Made by a program: the position numbers and the translations under genes. From contig NC_020888.1 in assembly GCF_000355675.1 (NCBI RefSeq), positions 2,498,883 through 2,562,882 of the forward strand: 64,000 nucleotides of DNA, given 5' to 3'. The notes beneath the pieces are model-generated. The model was not told the DNA's origin. It was given only the letters and a program-made list of their open reading frames with translations, and ran no database searches. The first letter of the stretch is position 1; the number at the start of each line of letters is the position of its first letter. Below, piece by piece: positions 27,085-38,128 of this stretch. The DNA is from Thalassolituus oleivorans MIL-1 (lineage in GTDB: Bacteria > Pseudomonadota > Gammaproteobacteria > Pseudomonadales > Oceanobacteraceae).

Positions 27085-28383
27085 TCAGTCGAGCTGCTCA
27101 ACACGAATACGGGTCACTTCCCCGACCGTGCTAGGCAAACTTTCAATAGCCAGAATTGCAGCGTTCATATCGCGTTCAACAATGCGGTGCGTCAGAAGAA
27201 TAATCTGCGCAACGTCGTCTTCTGCTTTTGGTTCTTTCTGAATGATAGCTTCGATATTAATACCACGCTCACTCAAAATAGTTGCCACGCTCGCCAAAAC
27301 ACCAGTCTTATCTTGTACTTGAATGCGCAAGTAATAGGCTGTTTCTACATCTTCAATCGGCAGGACATACGTCTTTTCGATGGTGTCGAATGCTAGGTGA
27401 TTAACCGCTGCAGTTGCCGGTGCATCCATAGTACGTGCTAAGTCGATGACATCAGCGACCACAGCAGAAGCAGTAGGACCGGCGCCCGCGCCTGCGCCAA
27501 CATACAGCGTGTCGCCAACCGCATCGCCATTGACCATAACTGCGTTCAACACGCCGTCTACTTTAGCAATCGGACGTGCCACAGGAATCATGGTTGGGTG
27601 AACGCGCAAGTCGATACCATTTTCACCACGACGGCTGATACCTAAATGCTTAATGCGGTAGCCAAGTTCATCAGCGTACTCAACGTCTTCTTGAGTGATT
27701 TTGCTGATGCCTTCGGTGTAACAACGCTCAAATTGCAACGGAATACCGTAGGCAATAGACGCCAAAATCGTTAGCTTGTGCGCCGCATCAATACCTTCAA
27801 CGTCGAACGTTGGGTCTGCTTCGGCATAGCCAAGTTCTTGTGCTTCTTTCAGCACATCGGCAAAGTCACGACCTTTGTCGCGCATTTCGGTCAGAATGAA
27901 GTTACCAGTACCGTTAATGATACCTGCCAACCAGTTAATCCGGTTTGCCGCTAAACCTTCGCGAATCGCTTTGATGATGGGAATACCACCAGCAACGGCC
28001 GCTTCGTACATTACAGAAACGCCCTTCGCTTCCGCAGCAGCAAAAATCTCGGCACCGTGTACTGCAATCAAAGCTTTATTAGCGGTAACGACGTGCTTGC
28101 CATTGGCAATGGCACCCAAAACCACTTCTTTGGCGATGGTGTAACCACCAATCAATTCGATAACGATGTCGATTTCTGGATTATTAATAACATCCATCAC
28201 GTTATCGGTAACGGCTACATCACCGGTATCAACATTTGGGTTTGGGTGACGTGTTGCCACTTGCGCGATAATAATTTCGCGACCTGCCCGGCGTGCAATG
28301 TCGTTTGCATTTTTGCTAAGTACGTTGAAGGTGCCACCACCTACAGTACCTAAACCACAGATACCTACTTTTACCGGTTTCAA
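27085..28383 (-). CDS. hom: Homoserine dehydrogenase
   Basis: This 432-residue enzyme reduces aspartate semialdehyde to homoserine for threonine and methionine. The NAD(P) motif GICGLGTVGGGTFNVL opens the chain. ANKALIAVHG, INGTGNFILTEM and the lysine/aspartate segment GYAEADPTFDVEGIDAAHKL form the catalytic domain. A C-terminal ACT domain (LRIQVQDKTGVLASVATILSERGINIEAI) allows feedback by threonine. In many relatives thrC follows; here a terminator and a LysR gene do. Confidence 0.96.
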   Translation of the reverse strand: MKPVKVGICGLGTVGGGTFNVLSKNANDIARRAGREIIIAQVATRHPNPNVDTGDVAVTDNVMDVINNPEIDIVIELIGGYTIAKEVVLGAIANGKHVVTANKALIAVHGAEIFAAAEAKGVSVMYEAAVAGGIPIIKAIREGLAANRINWLAGIINGTGNFILTEMRDKGRDFADVLKEAQELGYAEADPTFDVEGIDAAHKLTILASIAYGIPLQFERCYTEGISKITQEDVEYADELGYRIKHLGISRRGENGIDLRVHPTMIPVARPIAKVDGVLNAVMVNGDAVGDTLYVGAGAGAGPTASAVVADVIDLARTMDAPATAAVNHLAFDTIEKTYVLPIEDVETAYYLRIQVQDKTGVLASVATILSERGINIEAIIQKEPKAEDDVAQIILLTHRIVERDMNAAILAIESLPSTVGEVTRIRVEQLD

Positions 28384-28480
28384 GGTCGTCTCTCCTAGAG
28401 ATTGTCGTTCAATTATTTCTAAAGCCTACCTTAGCCATAAAGGCGTAGGCTTCCATTCATATTGGTTAGTTGCGTGGCTT

Positions 28481-29674
28481 TTAAGCCTGTGCAACGCCGT
28501 CTTTACGCAACATCTGGCGAATGCCTCGAAGTGCCTGACGGGTTCGTTGTTCATTTTCGATCAGTGCAAAACGCACATGATCATCGCCGTATTCACCGAA
28601 GCCTATGCCTGGCGACACCGCAACACCTGCTTCCATAAGCAGCTTTTTACTGAATTCAAGGGAACCCATATCGCGATACGCTGGGGGAATCTGCGCCCAG
28701 ACGAACATGGTTGCTTTCGGAGGTTTTACCGCCCAACCAGCATCGTTCAGCCCCTTACAGAGAACGTCACGACGCTCACGGTACATCTCGCATATTTCAG
28801 TCACTACCGACTGGTCACCTTCCAAGGCAGCAATCGCAGCAACTTGGACAGGTGTAAATGTACCATAATCTAAATAAGACTTAATCCTTGCGAGCGCATA
28901 AATTAGGTCTTTATTGCCACAACAGAAGCCAACGCGCCAACCGGGCATGTTGTAACTCTTGGATAACGAGTAAAACTCAACCGCAATATCCTTGGCTCCC
29001 GGCACTTGCAGTACGGATGGCGGCTGATAACCGTCAAACACGATATCGGCGTAAGCAAGATCTTGGACTAGCCAGATTTCGTATTCTTTGCACATAGCAA
29101 CGACTTTTTCGAAGAACTCGAGTTCGACGCATTCTGCCGTCGGGTTACCGGGAAAGTTAAGCACCAACATTTTCGGGCGAGGCCAGGTTGTTTTGATCGC
29201 CTTTTCCAGCTCTTCAAAAAAGTTAGTATCCGGTGTCATCGGCACATGACGAATATCGGCACCCGCAATCACAAACCCATAAGGATGTATCGGGTACGAC
29301 GGGTTCGGCACAAGTACATTGTCACCAGGACCTAAGGTCGCTAATGCTAAATGCGCCAAGCCTTCTTTTGAGCCAATAGTGGTAATGACTTCAGTTTCGG
29401 GATCAAGATCGACATCGAACTTGCGCTTATACCAGTTGGCCATAGCACGACGTAAGCGCGGAATACCTTTGGATTGGCTGTAGCGATGCGTACCGCTGCG
29501 CTGAGCGGTTTCGACCAGCTTATCGACGATATGCTTTGGCGTATCTTGATCAGGATTGCCCATGGACATATCAATGATGTCCTCGCCTCTCGCTCGCGCC
29601 GCCATTTTCAACTCACCGATGACGTTAAAGACGTAGGGAGGTAGGCGTTCTATACGAGGGAAGCGGGTATCCAT
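28481..29674 (-). CDS. alaC: AlaC-type alanine transaminase (PLP aminotransferase class I)
   Basis: This 398-residue PLP enzyme resembles AlaC: the start [34 protein letters not shown], and the PLP-lysine motif [19 protein letters not shown]. It exchanges amino groups between alanine and glutamate via pyruvate and 2-oxoglutarate. ATG 29674 is chosen from the conserved N-terminus; an ATG 18 bases upstream is possible. It lies just upstream of hom in the same direction and is probably co-transcribed. Confidence 0.88.
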   Translation of the reverse strand: MDTRFPRIERLPPYVFNVIGELKMAARARGEDIIDMSMGNPDQDTPKHIVDKLVETAQRSGTHRYSQSKGIPRLRRAMANWYKRKFDVDLDPETEVITTIGSKEGLAHLALATLGPGDNVLVPNPSYPIHPYGFVIAGADIRHVPMTPDTNFFEELEKAIKTTWPRPKMLVLNFPGNPTAECVELEFFEKVVAMCKEYEIWLVQDLAYADIVFDGYQPPSVLQVPGAKDIAVEFYSLSKSYNMPGWRVGFCCGNKDLIYALARIKSYLDYGTFTPVQVAAIAALEGDQSVVTEICEMYRERRDVLCKGLNDAGWAVKPPKATMFVWAQIPPAYRDMGSLEFSKKLLMEAGVAVSPGIGFGEYGDDHVRFALIENEQRTRQALRGIRQMLRKDGVAQA

Positions 29675-29883
29675 GATGCAGTCCATATTCAATAATTTAA
29701 GTTATCCAACCGCTATCAGGTTGGCCAGACAGGCTACTGTATCCATTACGGCCATTCAATCGAGAAATGCCTCCGTTTGGAAACTATCTTGCTTCTGCTA
29801 ACTCTAGGTGCGAATTTTTTCTCGCTTGTGGTAACGTCTTGCCATAATAACGACAACATATTGAATTTTAGTAAGGACATCTT

Positions 29884-30393
29884 ATGTCGACTTTTCTTGT
29901 TCTAACCGTCATCGCTGACGACAAACCGGGTATTGTTGAGCAACTTGCCGCCACCATTACCGAACATGGTGGCAACTGGTTAGAAAGCCGCATGGCGCAG
30001 ATGGCAGGCAAATTCGCGGGGATTTTGCGCGTCGGCATTGAAGAAGAAAGCAGCAACGGTTTAATCGGTGCGTTATCGGCTCTCGGTGGTCGTGGCATTT
30101 CGGTTATTGCAGAACTTAGCAACAGCGCAGGCGATACCAACAACACCAAAGATTTAACACTCAGTGTGGTCGGTAACGACCGTCCGGGGATCGTTCGTGA
30201 AGTATCGCAAGTATTAGCGCGCTTAAACGTTAACGTATTGGAACTCACCACCAGTTGCGAAAGCGCTGAAATGTCGGCCCTGCCTATCTTTAAAAGCGAA
30301 GCTCAGCTGCGAGTGCCTGAAGGGTTTGATTCACACGATCTGGCCGACGCGTTGGAAGCTATTTCAGATGATTTAATGGTCGAGATCCTTTGA
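29884..30393 (+). CDS. gcvR: GcvR-type ACT-domain regulator
   Basis: This 169-residue protein consists of two ACT domains: TVIADDKPGIVEQLAATITEHGGNWLES and SVVGNDRPGIVREVSQVLARLNVNV. This is the glycine cleavage repressor GcvR layout; GcvR binds the activator GcvA. No gcv genes are visible here. An AAGGAC ribosome-binding site precedes ATG. Confidence 0.85.
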   Translation: MSTFLVLTVIADDKPGIVEQLAATITEHGGNWLESRMAQMAGKFAGILRVGIEEESSNGLIGALSALGGRGISVIAELSNSAGDTNNTKDLTLSVVGNDRPGIVREVSQVLARLNVNVLELTTSCESAEMSALPIFKSEAQLRVPEGFDSHDLADALEAISDDLMVEIL

Positions 30394-30523
30394 ACAAGGC
30401 TCGATACACACCAACGAATTCGGCCGAAAAGCACCTGCGAATCGGCTGAGTTCTGACAGACAAAACACGTCAGCTATGAAATACTGCGCGCCGTATTAAT
30501 ACTCCCTACTATGGCCAGCTTTC

Positions 30524-31426
30524 GTGTCCCACTCTACCTCGTTACATAAGCCTTTAAACTTATTTAAAGCCGATCTCCTGCTGTTACTTGTAACCGTATT
30601 GGCGGCCATTAGCTGGATGTTTTCGAAAGAAGCGTTAGCCGAGTTTCCGCCCTTGCTGTTTATTGGCACGCGCTTCTTACTCGCCGGATTATTACTAACC
30701 ATCCCTGGTTTTAAACCGCTGACCCGTTTAACCAAAAAACAGTGGAAGGCCTCCGCTGGCGTAGGCGTATTATTTGGCGCGGCCATGTCATTTTGGATAA
30801 TTGGTTTGTTTTCTGCGAAGCATTTAGGCGAAGGCTCGTTTATCACCAGTTTGTCGGTCGTGTTAGTACCACTGGTAAGTTGGTTGTTATTTCGCGATAG
30901 CATTAGCCGCAGTAACTGGATCGCCCTGCCCTTGGCTTTTACGGGATTGGGCTTACTGTCTTTGCAACATGGCTTCCAGCCAGAACCGAGCCAGCTATTT
31001 TTCTTTATTTCGGCACTGCTGCTGTCACTCACCTTTATTTTAAATGGTCGCGCGGCAAGCCATGTTCCAGCACTCGCGCTAAGTGCCATTCAGCTTTCGA
31101 TTGTTGGCATCGTCGCTCTATCCCTATCAGCCGCGACTGAGACTTGGCCAGATCATTGGACTGGCAATATGTGGTGGTGGCTAGGACTGAGCATTACCGT
31201 AGGCACGGCAGCTCGCTTCTTTATTCAAACCTATGCCCAAGGTATGTCGAGCCCCAGTCACGCAGCGGTGATTATGATTATTGAACCCGTATGGACGTCA
31301 CTTTTTGCCGCCGCTTGGTTTGGTGAGCGCATGGAACCTAGCCAACTGTTCGGGTGCTCGCTCATTTTTACAGCGCTAGTCGTTAATCGCTGGAACGCTG
31401 TGCGTAAGTGGTTAAAACGCTCCTAG
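30524..31426 (+). CDS. EamA/DMT-family transporter
   Basis: This 300-residue inner-membrane protein has about ten hydrophobic segments in two repeats of the EamA (drug/metabolite transporter) type. ISWMFSKEAL and LLFIGTRFLLAGLLL in the first repeat correspond to AARFFIQTYAQGMSSPSHAAVIMIIEPVWTSLFAA in the second. Substrate unknown. The start is GTG with no strong ribosome-binding site, so it is tentative. Confidence 0.85.
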   Translation: MSHSTSLHKPLNLFKADLLLLLVTVLAAISWMFSKEALAEFPPLLFIGTRFLLAGLLLTIPGFKPLTRLTKKQWKASAGVGVLFGAAMSFWIIGLFSAKHLGEGSFITSLSVVLVPLVSWLLFRDSISRSNWIALPLAFTGLGLLSLQHGFQPEPSQLFFFISALLLSLTFILNGRAASHVPALALSAIQLSIVGIVALSLSAATETWPDHWTGNMWWWLGLSITVGTAARFFIQTYAQGMSSPSHAAVIMIIEPVWTSLFAAAWFGERMEPSQLFGCSLIFTALVVNRWNAVRKWLKRS

Positions 31427-31508
31427 AGAACAATCCGTCCTACGTTAATCATTCGACTTTTTCGAAACATGCCGCCACACTCGTTAAACTTGGTGTAGGG
31501 ATGAGAGA

Positions 31509-32444
31509 ATGAAAACAACACTTGAACAGTGGCGTATGTTTCGCGCAGTTGTTGAACACGGTGGCTACGCCCAAGCGGCAGACGCTATTTATAAAAGCCA
31601 ATCGACGATTAGTTACGGTGTACACAAGCTGCAAGAGCAACTTGGCGTGCAACTGTTAGAAGTGGAAGGTCGCAAAGCGTTTCTGACGCCCGAAGGAAAA
31701 ACCCTACTGATGCGTGCCGAACGCTTACTTGATCAAGCCGAAAGCATCGACCGCGTAGCCGCATCTTTAAGCGGCGGCACGGAGTCGTTGCTGCGTGTCG
31801 CCCGAGATATGGTTTATCCATGCGAACAGCTTTTTTGTGCATTGGAAAAATTCTCCCGATCCTATCCGCATACGCGTATCGAGCTAGAAGAATTTGTTCT
31901 TAGTGGTGGCAATGATTTATTAGATGCCGATAAAGTCGATTTATTAATAACCGCTCAAGTGCCTACCGATCGCCAAGGTCAGCACATTTATCGTTGTGAA
32001 TTCATTCCGGTGACGAGTGTTAATCATCCTCTACAAACCTTAAATCGTCGCGTTAGTTACGATGATTTAATCGAACACCGCCAAGTGGTACTGCGCGACA
32101 GTGGTAAAAAACGCAATGTTGATTCTGGCTGGCTAGGGGCGAATCAGCGTTGGACCGTTACTCATGTCAGCACCAGTGTCAATATTGTTAAGCGCGGTTT
32201 AGCCTTTGCCTGGCTACCATCGCACTGGGTGGAACAAGACATAGCTGCGGGCAACCTAGCGGTCATTCCCTTTGAAGAAGAAGCAACTCGCTACGCCGAT
32301 TTATATTTAATAAAAGCCCACCCGGACAGTGTCGGCCCTGCTGCTCAAGCCTTGTATGAATTACTATCGAGCAAAGAAGAATTTTCTTGCCCAAACGATG
32401 CCACCAAGGCTAAGCCTTTGGCAATGGATGGATCGGCGGAATAA
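31509..32444 (+). CDS. LysR-family transcriptional regulator
   Basis: This 311-residue regulator has a LysR helix-turn-helix (GGYAQAADAIYKSQSTISYGVHKLQEQLGVQLLEVEGR) followed by an effector domain. Its 3' end overlaps the convergent NikR-like gene by 35 bases. Targets unknown; it could concern the neighbouring EamA transporter or the nitrogen cluster. Confidence 0.9.
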   Translation: MKTTLEQWRMFRAVVEHGGYAQAADAIYKSQSTISYGVHKLQEQLGVQLLEVEGRKAFLTPEGKTLLMRAERLLDQAESIDRVAASLSGGTESLLRVARDMVYPCEQLFCALEKFSRSYPHTRIELEEFVLSGGNDLLDADKVDLLITAQVPTDRQGQHIYRCEFIPVTSVNHPLQTLNRRVSYDDLIEHRQVVLRDSGKKRNVDSGWLGANQRWTVTHVSTSVNIVKRGLAFAWLPSHWVEQDIAAGNLAVIPFEEEATRYADLYLIKAHPDSVGPAAQALYELLSSKEEFSCPNDATKAKPLAMDGSAE

Positions 32445-32859
32445 GATAAGAATTTAATAATAAACGACCATGCACGACCCCTCGTAGCGTGGTCATTTTA
32501 TCGGCGATCATATTCAACCGATCGGCGGGACCTTGGACTAAAATAATCGACAATGTATTGGTGTGAGTCAGATTCACATTTAAATTACTGATCACTTCAT
32601 CGATATATTCGTATTGCAAATCATGCAGTTTTTTCGTTAGTCCGGGCGTTGAATGGTTATAAACTAGATTTACTGTTCCGGTCATAACAGTCGAACCTTG
32701 CTGCTGATTGTATTCGTTAATCTGGTGGCTAATCATATCGCATATGGCTTGCGACCGACTTTCAAATCCACGCTTGGCAACCATTAAATCTAAGCCTTCC
32801 AGCAAAGCTTCTGGCATAGAAATACTGATACGACTCACTTTGTCTTTACCGGTTTCCAT
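32410..32859 (-). CDS. NikR-like ribbon-helix-helix regulator lacking nickel ligands
   Basis: This 149-residue protein starts at ATG 32859 with AGGAG 6 bases upstream. Residues about 5-45 form a ribbon-helix-helix (KVSRISISMPEALLEGLDLM...SRSQAICDMI). The C-terminal ACT-like domain aligns with NikR, but the four nickel ligands of E. coli NikR (His76, His87, His89, Cys95) fall on Tyr, Asn, Asn and Thr. It is therefore unlikely to sense nickel in the known way. It is the last gene of the importer/glnT operon and is expected to regulate it; see the dyad at 38129-38158. Confidence 0.8.
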   Translation of the reverse strand: METGKDKVSRISISMPEALLEGLDLMVAKRGFESRSQAICDMISHQINEYNQQQGSTVMTGTVNLVYNHSTPGLTKKLHDLQYEYIDEVISNLNVNLTHTNTLSIILVQGPADRLNMIADKMTTLRGVVHGRLLLNSYLIPPIHPLPKA

Positions 32860-32914
32860 AGCGGCTCCTAGCTCGCAAAGCGGCGTTAATATTAACGCCG
32901 CCGTTTTCAGAACA

Positions 32915-34285
32915 TTAAAACAAATGGCTATAGCGTTGAATTTCCCACTCACTCACCGCGGTATGATATTCATTCCACTCGGCGCGTTTATAGCGAATAA
33001 ACTCATTGCGCAACTCTGAGCCTAAAACCTGCTCCACAAAGGGATCAGCTTCAAACGCATCAATCGCTTCATCCAAAGTACGCGGTAAAAAGCCAATGCC
33101 TTTTTCTGCACGTTCTTCTTCTGTTAGCTCATACAAGTTCTTTTCTTGCGGTAAACCCGGATCAAGATTCTCGCGAATGCCTTCTAAACCCGCCGCCAGC
33201 GCTAGCGCTGCCGCAAGATAAGGATTGGTTGCACCATCAGCATTACGCGATTCACAACGACCACCACCCATAGGTACTCGAACCGAGTTGGTGCGGTTGT
33301 TAGAACCAAACGAGTTAAATACCGGTGCCCACGTAAAGTAAGGCATGTCGCCCTGACGTACTAACCGCTTATAAGAGTTCACTGTCGGTGCAAATACCGC
33401 ACACAAAGCTGGCCCGTGTTTCAAAATACCCGCAATAAACTGATAGCCTAATTTCGTTAAACCTAAGCCATGAGGATCATCTACTGGCTTACACTGAAAC
33501 AAGTTTTCTTTCGTTTCGAGATCGTAAAGCGACATATTAAAATGCGCGCCAGTACCGGTTTTATTCGAAAATGGCTTTGGCATAAAGGTCGCTAACAAAC
33601 CTTCTTGCTTCGCATATTCTTTTGCCATTAATTTCAAGAACGTAAAACGATCACAACTGGTAACCGCGTCCGCATAGTTAAAATCGAACTCAAACTGGCC
33701 ATTAGCATCTTCATGATCGAAGGAATATAAGCCCCACCCCAAATCATTAATACTTGTCGCCATTTTATCCAGCCAACTAAAGTTGCTTAGAAAAGCGCGC
33801 GTGTCGTAACACGGTTTTTTCAATTTATCGTCAGGATCAGGCACACTCAACTTGCCATTTTCGTCTTGGCGCAATAGATAAACTTCGGCTTCAATACCTA
33901 AGTTCATACCAAAGCCCATTTCTTTTGCTTGCTCTAATACCGACTTCAATAAAACGCGAGTATTAAGCTTGTAGGGCTGACCATACAAAGTGTTATCCGC
34001 TGGCATCCAAGCAATTTCTGGCTGCCAAGGTAACTGAATAATGTGATCTAAATCGGGAACTGAGGCGATTTCATCGTCGTTTGGTTGCTGCCCTAAGCCA
34101 TCAAGCGCGTAGCCAGTATAAAGCTCTGAACCATGTGCCATATGGTGTAAATGCGTAATCGGAACGACTTTGCCTTTAGGAATACCGTGAATATCAACAT
34201 AGTTTCCCATGCAATATTTCACGCCTTTATCTTTTAGGTCTTGTTGAATTTCGCTGATTTCGTTATCAGTTTTAATGTTGATCAT
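32915..34285 (-). CDS. glnT: GlnT-type glutamine synthetase (glutamine synthetase III family)
   Basis: This 456-residue glutamine synthetase-family enzyme shows the GlnT pattern: [27 protein letters not shown] and [16 protein letters not shown] with metal-binding glutamates, [12 protein letters not shown] and [20 protein letters not shown]. It may make glutamine from ammonium released in this cluster, or ligate another amine to glutamate. Which amine it uses is not clear from sequence. It lies between the creatininase gene (38 bases) and the NikR-like gene. Confidence 0.88.
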   Translation of the reverse strand: MINIKTDNEISEIQQDLKDKGVKYCMGNYVDIHGIPKGKVVPITHLHHMAHGSELYTGYALDGLGQQPNDDEIASVPDLDHIIQLPWQPEIAWMPADNTLYGQPYKLNTRVLLKSVLEQAKEMGFGMNLGIEAEVYLLRQDENGKLSVPDPDDKLKKPCYDTRAFLSNFSWLDKMATSINDLGWGLYSFDHEDANGQFEFDFNYADAVTSCDRFTFLKLMAKEYAKQEGLLATFMPKPFSNKTGTGAHFNMSLYDLETKENLFQCKPVDDPHGLGLTKLGYQFIAGILKHGPALCAVFAPTVNSYKRLVRQGDMPYFTWAPVFNSFGSNNRTNSVRVPMGGGRCESRNADGATNPYLAAALALAAGLEGIRENLDPGLPQEKNLYELTEEERAEKGIGFLPRTLDEAIDAFEADPFVEQVLGSELRNEFIRYKRAEWNEYHTAVSEWEIQRYSHLF

Positions 34286-34323
34286 GTGATTTCACCTAAT
34301 GAATAGGTCTTTCATAAATCCAG

Positions 34324-35097
34324 TTACAGCCGCTCGAATATCGAGTTTTGATAGCTGTGGTTGAGAGGGGCTTCTTCTTCCGTTGCCCGTTGCACGATGG
34401 CAAGTAAATCCTCCTGCATCCATTGATAGAGGATTTGTCCTTTTTCTTTGGTGGCTAATGACGGTTGTCCCGTCACGCCATTAAGACTGGTGCGATTCAC
34501 TGGATGGCTAAAAACACAGCCGCCAGTACGATCTGGATCATCGGCTTCATCGAGTTTTTCTGGTCGAACAATCTCAGGATGTAAATGCATCATCAAAGCG
34601 GTTTCTGCATCGTTGGCGTGCCAATCGTTAGCATCGGCAAAATGCGCTTGTTTAACTCTGGGTGAAAGTTGCGCAGTGTTGATTAAAGCCACCATAAATC
34701 CGTCGTGACGGGCGCGCAGCATTTCTAAGGCACAGCGCAGCGGCGCTTCGTTAGTGACGTGTCCATTAACTAGCAACAAACGCCGAATTCCTGAAGACAC
34801 AACCCAATCGCCTAAATCGCTGACCACATCAATTAAGGTCTTAGGATTTAAAGCCAATGTACCGGGCCAGCGTTTAGAGTGACCAACCGAACAGCCATAA
34901 GGTAAGGTCGGTAATAACAATATGTCCGCTTGTTCAGCAACGTCGTAACACAGAGTGTGAGCAATGGCTGTATCCATGCCACAACCTAAATGAGGGCCGT
35001 GCTGCTCGGTTGCGCCAATCGGTAACATGGCCGTTTCAACCCCGCCTTGAACAGCGGCCCCTACTTCTTCCCATGTCATATGGCTAAGCTGAAGCAT
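34324..35097 (-). CDS. Creatininase-family amidohydrolase
   Basis: This 257-residue protein shows the creatininase metal site: LPIGATEQHGPHLGCGMDT, LLLVNGHVTNEAP and DWHANDAETALM. Members hydrolyse cyclic or linear amides and guanidino compounds. Its ATG overlaps the stop of the upstream ATPase gene (TAATG), a sign of translational coupling. In this setting it may act on a guanidino compound brought in by the importer; that is inference. Confidence 0.87.
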   Translation of the reverse strand: MLQLSHMTWEEVGAAVQGGVETAMLPIGATEQHGPHLGCGMDTAIAHTLCYDVAEQADILLLPTLPYGCSVGHSKRWPGTLALNPKTLIDVVSDLGDWVVSSGIRRLLLVNGHVTNEAPLRCALEMLRARHDGFMVALINTAQLSPRVKQAHFADANDWHANDAETALMMHLHPEIVRPEKLDEADDPDRTGGCVFSHPVNRTSLNGVTGQPSLATKEKGQILYQWMQEDLLAIVQRATEEEAPLNHSYQNSIFERL

Positions 35098-36005
35098 TAA
35101 AAAACACTCCCAACGTCGTCATCTACATGCACCATGCGCATAAGGTTGAGATGATCTTCGTCGGTATCCGTTGTTGGTGGATGAATTAATTCTTCTAAGC
35201 GCTTTTTGGTCGCCAAAAATTCTGGCGACAGCAATTGATCTGGGTTTCTCGGGTGTGGCACAGGTACTTCTATCAATTCCTGCACTTCGCCTGGGTTGGC
35301 TTTTAATACCAAGATTCGGTCGGCAAGATAAATGGCTTCATCAAGATCATGGGTAATAAAGAACACGGTAATATCAATGTTCTTCCAGATTTCGAGTAAA
35401 TAGGCCTGCATTTTCGCGCGTGTTTGCGCATCCAATGCACCGAAGGGTTCATCCATCAGTAACACTTTAGGTTTATTCGCCAAGGCGCGCGCGATGGCGA
35501 CGCGCTGCTTCATACCACCTGATAATTGATGTGGATAGCTTTCTGCAAAACGTTTTAAACCGATTAAGTCGATCCACTGTAGTGCTTCAGCTTCTGCCTC
35601 GCCTTCACCATAACCTGACTCAATCAAACCAAACATCACGTTGCGTTTTACTGTCAGCCAAGGAAACAAGGTATAGCCTTGAAATACCATGCCACGCTCA
35701 GGGCCGGGCTTACTCACCGCGTTGCCATTAAGCAATACTTCGCCCGTAGAAGCTTGCTCTAAACCGGCAAGAATGCGAATTAAAGTTGACTTGCCACAAC
35801 CCGATGGACCAATCACACACACGAACTCACGCTTATGAATTTTTAAATTAATGTCTTTTAGTGCAGTTACTTGGCCATTCCGGCTATTAAAATGCTTATA
35901 TAGGTTTTTCACTTCAAGCGTTACAGGGCGTTGCTTTAGACGTTCAAAACGATCTTTAACTTCTTCACTTTGCAGCTTGTAGTCGGGTAGATTTAACTTA
36001 GTCAT
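35097..36005 (-). CDS. ABC transporter ATP-binding protein (NitT/TauT type)
   Basis: This 302-residue ATPase has Walker [10 protein letters not shown], the Q-loop, signature [15 protein letters not shown] and Walker [13 protein letters not shown]. The substrate class fits the nitrate/taurine family, as in the ABC importers long labelled urea carboxylase-related. It couples ATP hydrolysis to import by the permease encoded 37 bases upstream. C-terminal ~50 residues are an extra tail of unknown role. Confidence 0.93.
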   Translation of the reverse strand: MTKLNLPDYKLQSEEVKDRFERLKQRPVTLEVKNLYKHFNSRNGQVTALKDINLKIHKREFVCVIGPSGCGKSTLIRILAGLEQASTGEVLLNGNAVSKPGPERGMVFQGYTLFPWLTVKRNVMFGLIESGYGEGEAEAEALQWIDLIGLKRFAESYPHQLSGGMKQRVAIARALANKPKVLLMDEPFGALDAQTRAKMQAYLLEIWKNIDITVFFITHDLDEAIYLADRILVLKANPGEVQELIEVPVPHPRNPDQLLSPEFLATKKRLEELIHPPTTDTDEDHLNLMRMVHVDDDVGSVF

Positions 36006-36042
36006 AATATACTCTGCTGTCGTTAGTGCCGTGTTAGTTGGA

Positions 36043-36993
36043 TTAAGATTCTTGTTTCTGCCAAGAAAATAATCGACGCCCTAACCATGCAAGCAACAAA
36101 TCAATCGTAATGCCCATAATGCCGATCATAATGATAGCGGCGAATACATTGTCGAAATTCTTATAACGCGCTTGCTGGGTAATAAACCACGTGATACCAG
36201 AGCTAGTACCAATCAACTCGGCAACGATTAGATAGGTCCAAGCCCATCCCAATAAAATACGAATATCACGGTATAGGTCAGGCAGAATGCCGGGCACTAC
36301 TACACGAAATAGCATAGAGCGATTCTTTGCTCCTAAGGTCTGTGCCGCCTCCAGCAAGGCTGGATCCAGCTTGCGTGTGGTATTAGCAACCACTAATACT
36401 TGCTGAAAAAAGGTACCAATAAAAATAATGGCAATTTTCGGTGCTTGATAAATACCCAATATAGCAACGGCTAGAGCACCGAACGCTGGCGCGGGCAAAT
36501 AACGAAAAAATTCAATAAAAGGTTCTATTAACTTAGAAAAGAAGTCATAAGTGCCTGCCAGAATCCCTAACGGAATACCAATAATCGACGACAGCACGAA
36601 CCCCCAAAATATGACCTGAATACTGCTCCACAAACTTTCATGCAACCACATCTCACTTCTACGCTGCGGCTCGGTAGTAAATGCCGTTACAAACGCTCTA
36701 ACAACTTCGTGAGGCGCTGGAAGGTATACGGGATTCGCGGGATCACCTTGAGGAAGCTCACACCCTGATGCTTCACAGGTACTAGTTTCTACAGCAAAGA
36801 CTTCGCGGTCCACTAACATGCCTTCGCGAAAGTATGAGACACCACCTGGGTTAGTGATCTCTACTTGCGGATGCCATATAAAGGGTACATAACTCACCAC
36901 ACACCAAAGTAGGATTGGGCAAGCAAAACTCAATAGCGTAACTATCTTTCGAGCCTGAGGATCTATTGATTTATTTACAGCAAATAGTGTCAT
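36043..36993 (-). CDS. ABC transporter permease (NitT/TauT type)
   Basis: This 316-residue inner-membrane permease starts at ATG 36993 (an in-frame TTG lies 27 bases upstream). One N-terminal membrane span is followed by a periplasmic segment with two cysteines ([12 protein letters not shown]). Then come about five spans with the BPD_transp_1 EAA-like loop [26 protein letters not shown]. It forms the import channel with the ATPase of the same operon. The periplasmic extension is longer than in SsuC/TauC-type permeases. Confidence 0.9.
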   Translation of the reverse strand: MTLFAVNKSIDPQARKIVTLLSFACPILLWCVVSYVPFIWHPQVEITNPGGVSYFREGMLVDREVFAVETSTCEASGCELPQGDPANPVYLPAPHEVVRAFVTAFTTEPQRRSEMWLHESLWSSIQVIFWGFVLSSIIGIPLGILAGTYDFFSKLIEPFIEFFRYLPAPAFGALAVAILGIYQAPKIAIIFIGTFFQQVLVVANTTRKLDPALLEAAQTLGAKNRSMLFRVVVPGILPDLYRDIRILLGWAWTYLIVAELIGTSSGITWFITQQARYKNFDNVFAAIIMIGIMGITIDLLLAWLGRRLFSWQKQES

Positions 36994-37141
36994 ACCAAGG
37001 TCTCGCAAAGGTAGATACAAATATTAAAAACGAGAACTGCTCTGCTATTCACTCACTAGCAAAAGCGATAAACATATTGGATATTAGTGAAATGCTATAA
37101 CTAAGTTATAGCATTTCTGGTGATTCATTATTCGATATGGA

Positions 37142-38116
37142 TTATAGAGATTCCATAATGCTGGCATCGATATAAGAATCTAGATCCTGCTTGGTCTCAT
37201 ATACCTTGTTGTTGACATTAAATTCGTCAGCAATTTTGGTAGAACCATATAAAGACTTAAAGCCTTCTGCTTTTTTCATAAACGGCAGAGCTTCATCTAA
37301 GGAAAGAATCTTTGTGCCTTCAATAAAGGCAGTATAATCATCAGCAGGAATACCAACGCGGGCAGCCATAATGCTAATCGCTTCTTTACGAGTCTTTGGA
37401 TCATTCAAGTAGGCAACGGCTTTGTACCAAGTTTTTGCAACTTTGGTCCATTCGTCTTTGTGTGCTGCAAGGCTAGATGGAGACACGGCCAATACATCGT
37501 AGATTAGACCGGGCTCGTCTTTACTTGAATAAATACGAGTAGAACCTGGTACTAAGGTCAATGCCTGACCTGAGTTTGGCTGCCATGCAACGATAGCGTC
37601 TACCTGACCTGACGCTAAAACTTGAGGAGTTTCGTTCGTAGGTACGTTTACTAACTCGACATCTTTCTCGGTCATGCCGTTCTTTTCTAATGCATTAAGT
37701 AGCAATAAGTGGCCAACAAAGCCTACTTCTACACCTACCTTTTTACCTTTTAAATCTTTAATAGACTTAATGCCAGGAGCACCAACGACCATGTCGTTAC
37801 CGTTGCTGTAATCGTTAATCAAGATCATGACGTTACGACCACCAGTAGAACCCGTCACCAGTGCATCACCGTTAGTCATAGCAACAGCATCTAATTGACC
37901 AGAAGCAAATGCATCCATACTGGCAACGTAATCAAACCATTCGAATTGGACTTCAACGCCCTCTTCTTTGAACATGTCTTTTTCGATAGCGATTTCCCAA
38001 GCCACCCAGCCTGGCCAATCGCTGTAACCGATTTTTAATGGTTCAGCTAAAACGCTTCCTGACATCATCAGTCCAGCAAAAAGCGCTCCTAGCAATTTCT
38101 TTGGCTTACTTCTCAT
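37142..38116 (-). CDS. ABC transporter substrate-binding protein (guanidine-cluster type)
   Basis: This 324-residue periplasmic protein has a signal peptide ([19 protein letters not shown]) and an NMT1/SsuA-like fold: [52 protein letters not shown]. Proteins of this kind are found next to urea/guanidine carboxylases. Guanidine or a related guanidino compound is the likely ligand here; urea was the old annotation. First gene of a minus-strand operon; the ATG lies 12 bases after the NikR-type dyad. Confidence 0.85.
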   Translation of the reverse strand: MRSKPKKLLGALFAGLMMSGSVLAEPLKIGYSDWPGWVAWEIAIEKDMFKEEGVEVQFEWFDYVASMDAFASGQLDAVAMTNGDALVTGSTGGRNVMILINDYSNGNDMVVGAPGIKSIKDLKGKKVGVEVGFVGHLLLLNALEKNGMTEKDVELVNVPTNETPQVLASGQVDAIVAWQPNSGQALTLVPGSTRIYSSKDEPGLIYDVLAVSPSSLAAHKDEWTKVAKTWYKAVAYLNDPKTRKEAISIMAARVGIPADDYTAFIEGTKILSLDEALPFMKKAEGFKSLYGSTKIADEFNVNNKVYETKQDLDSYIDASIMESL

Positions 38117-38128
38117 GTAACTACTCCC

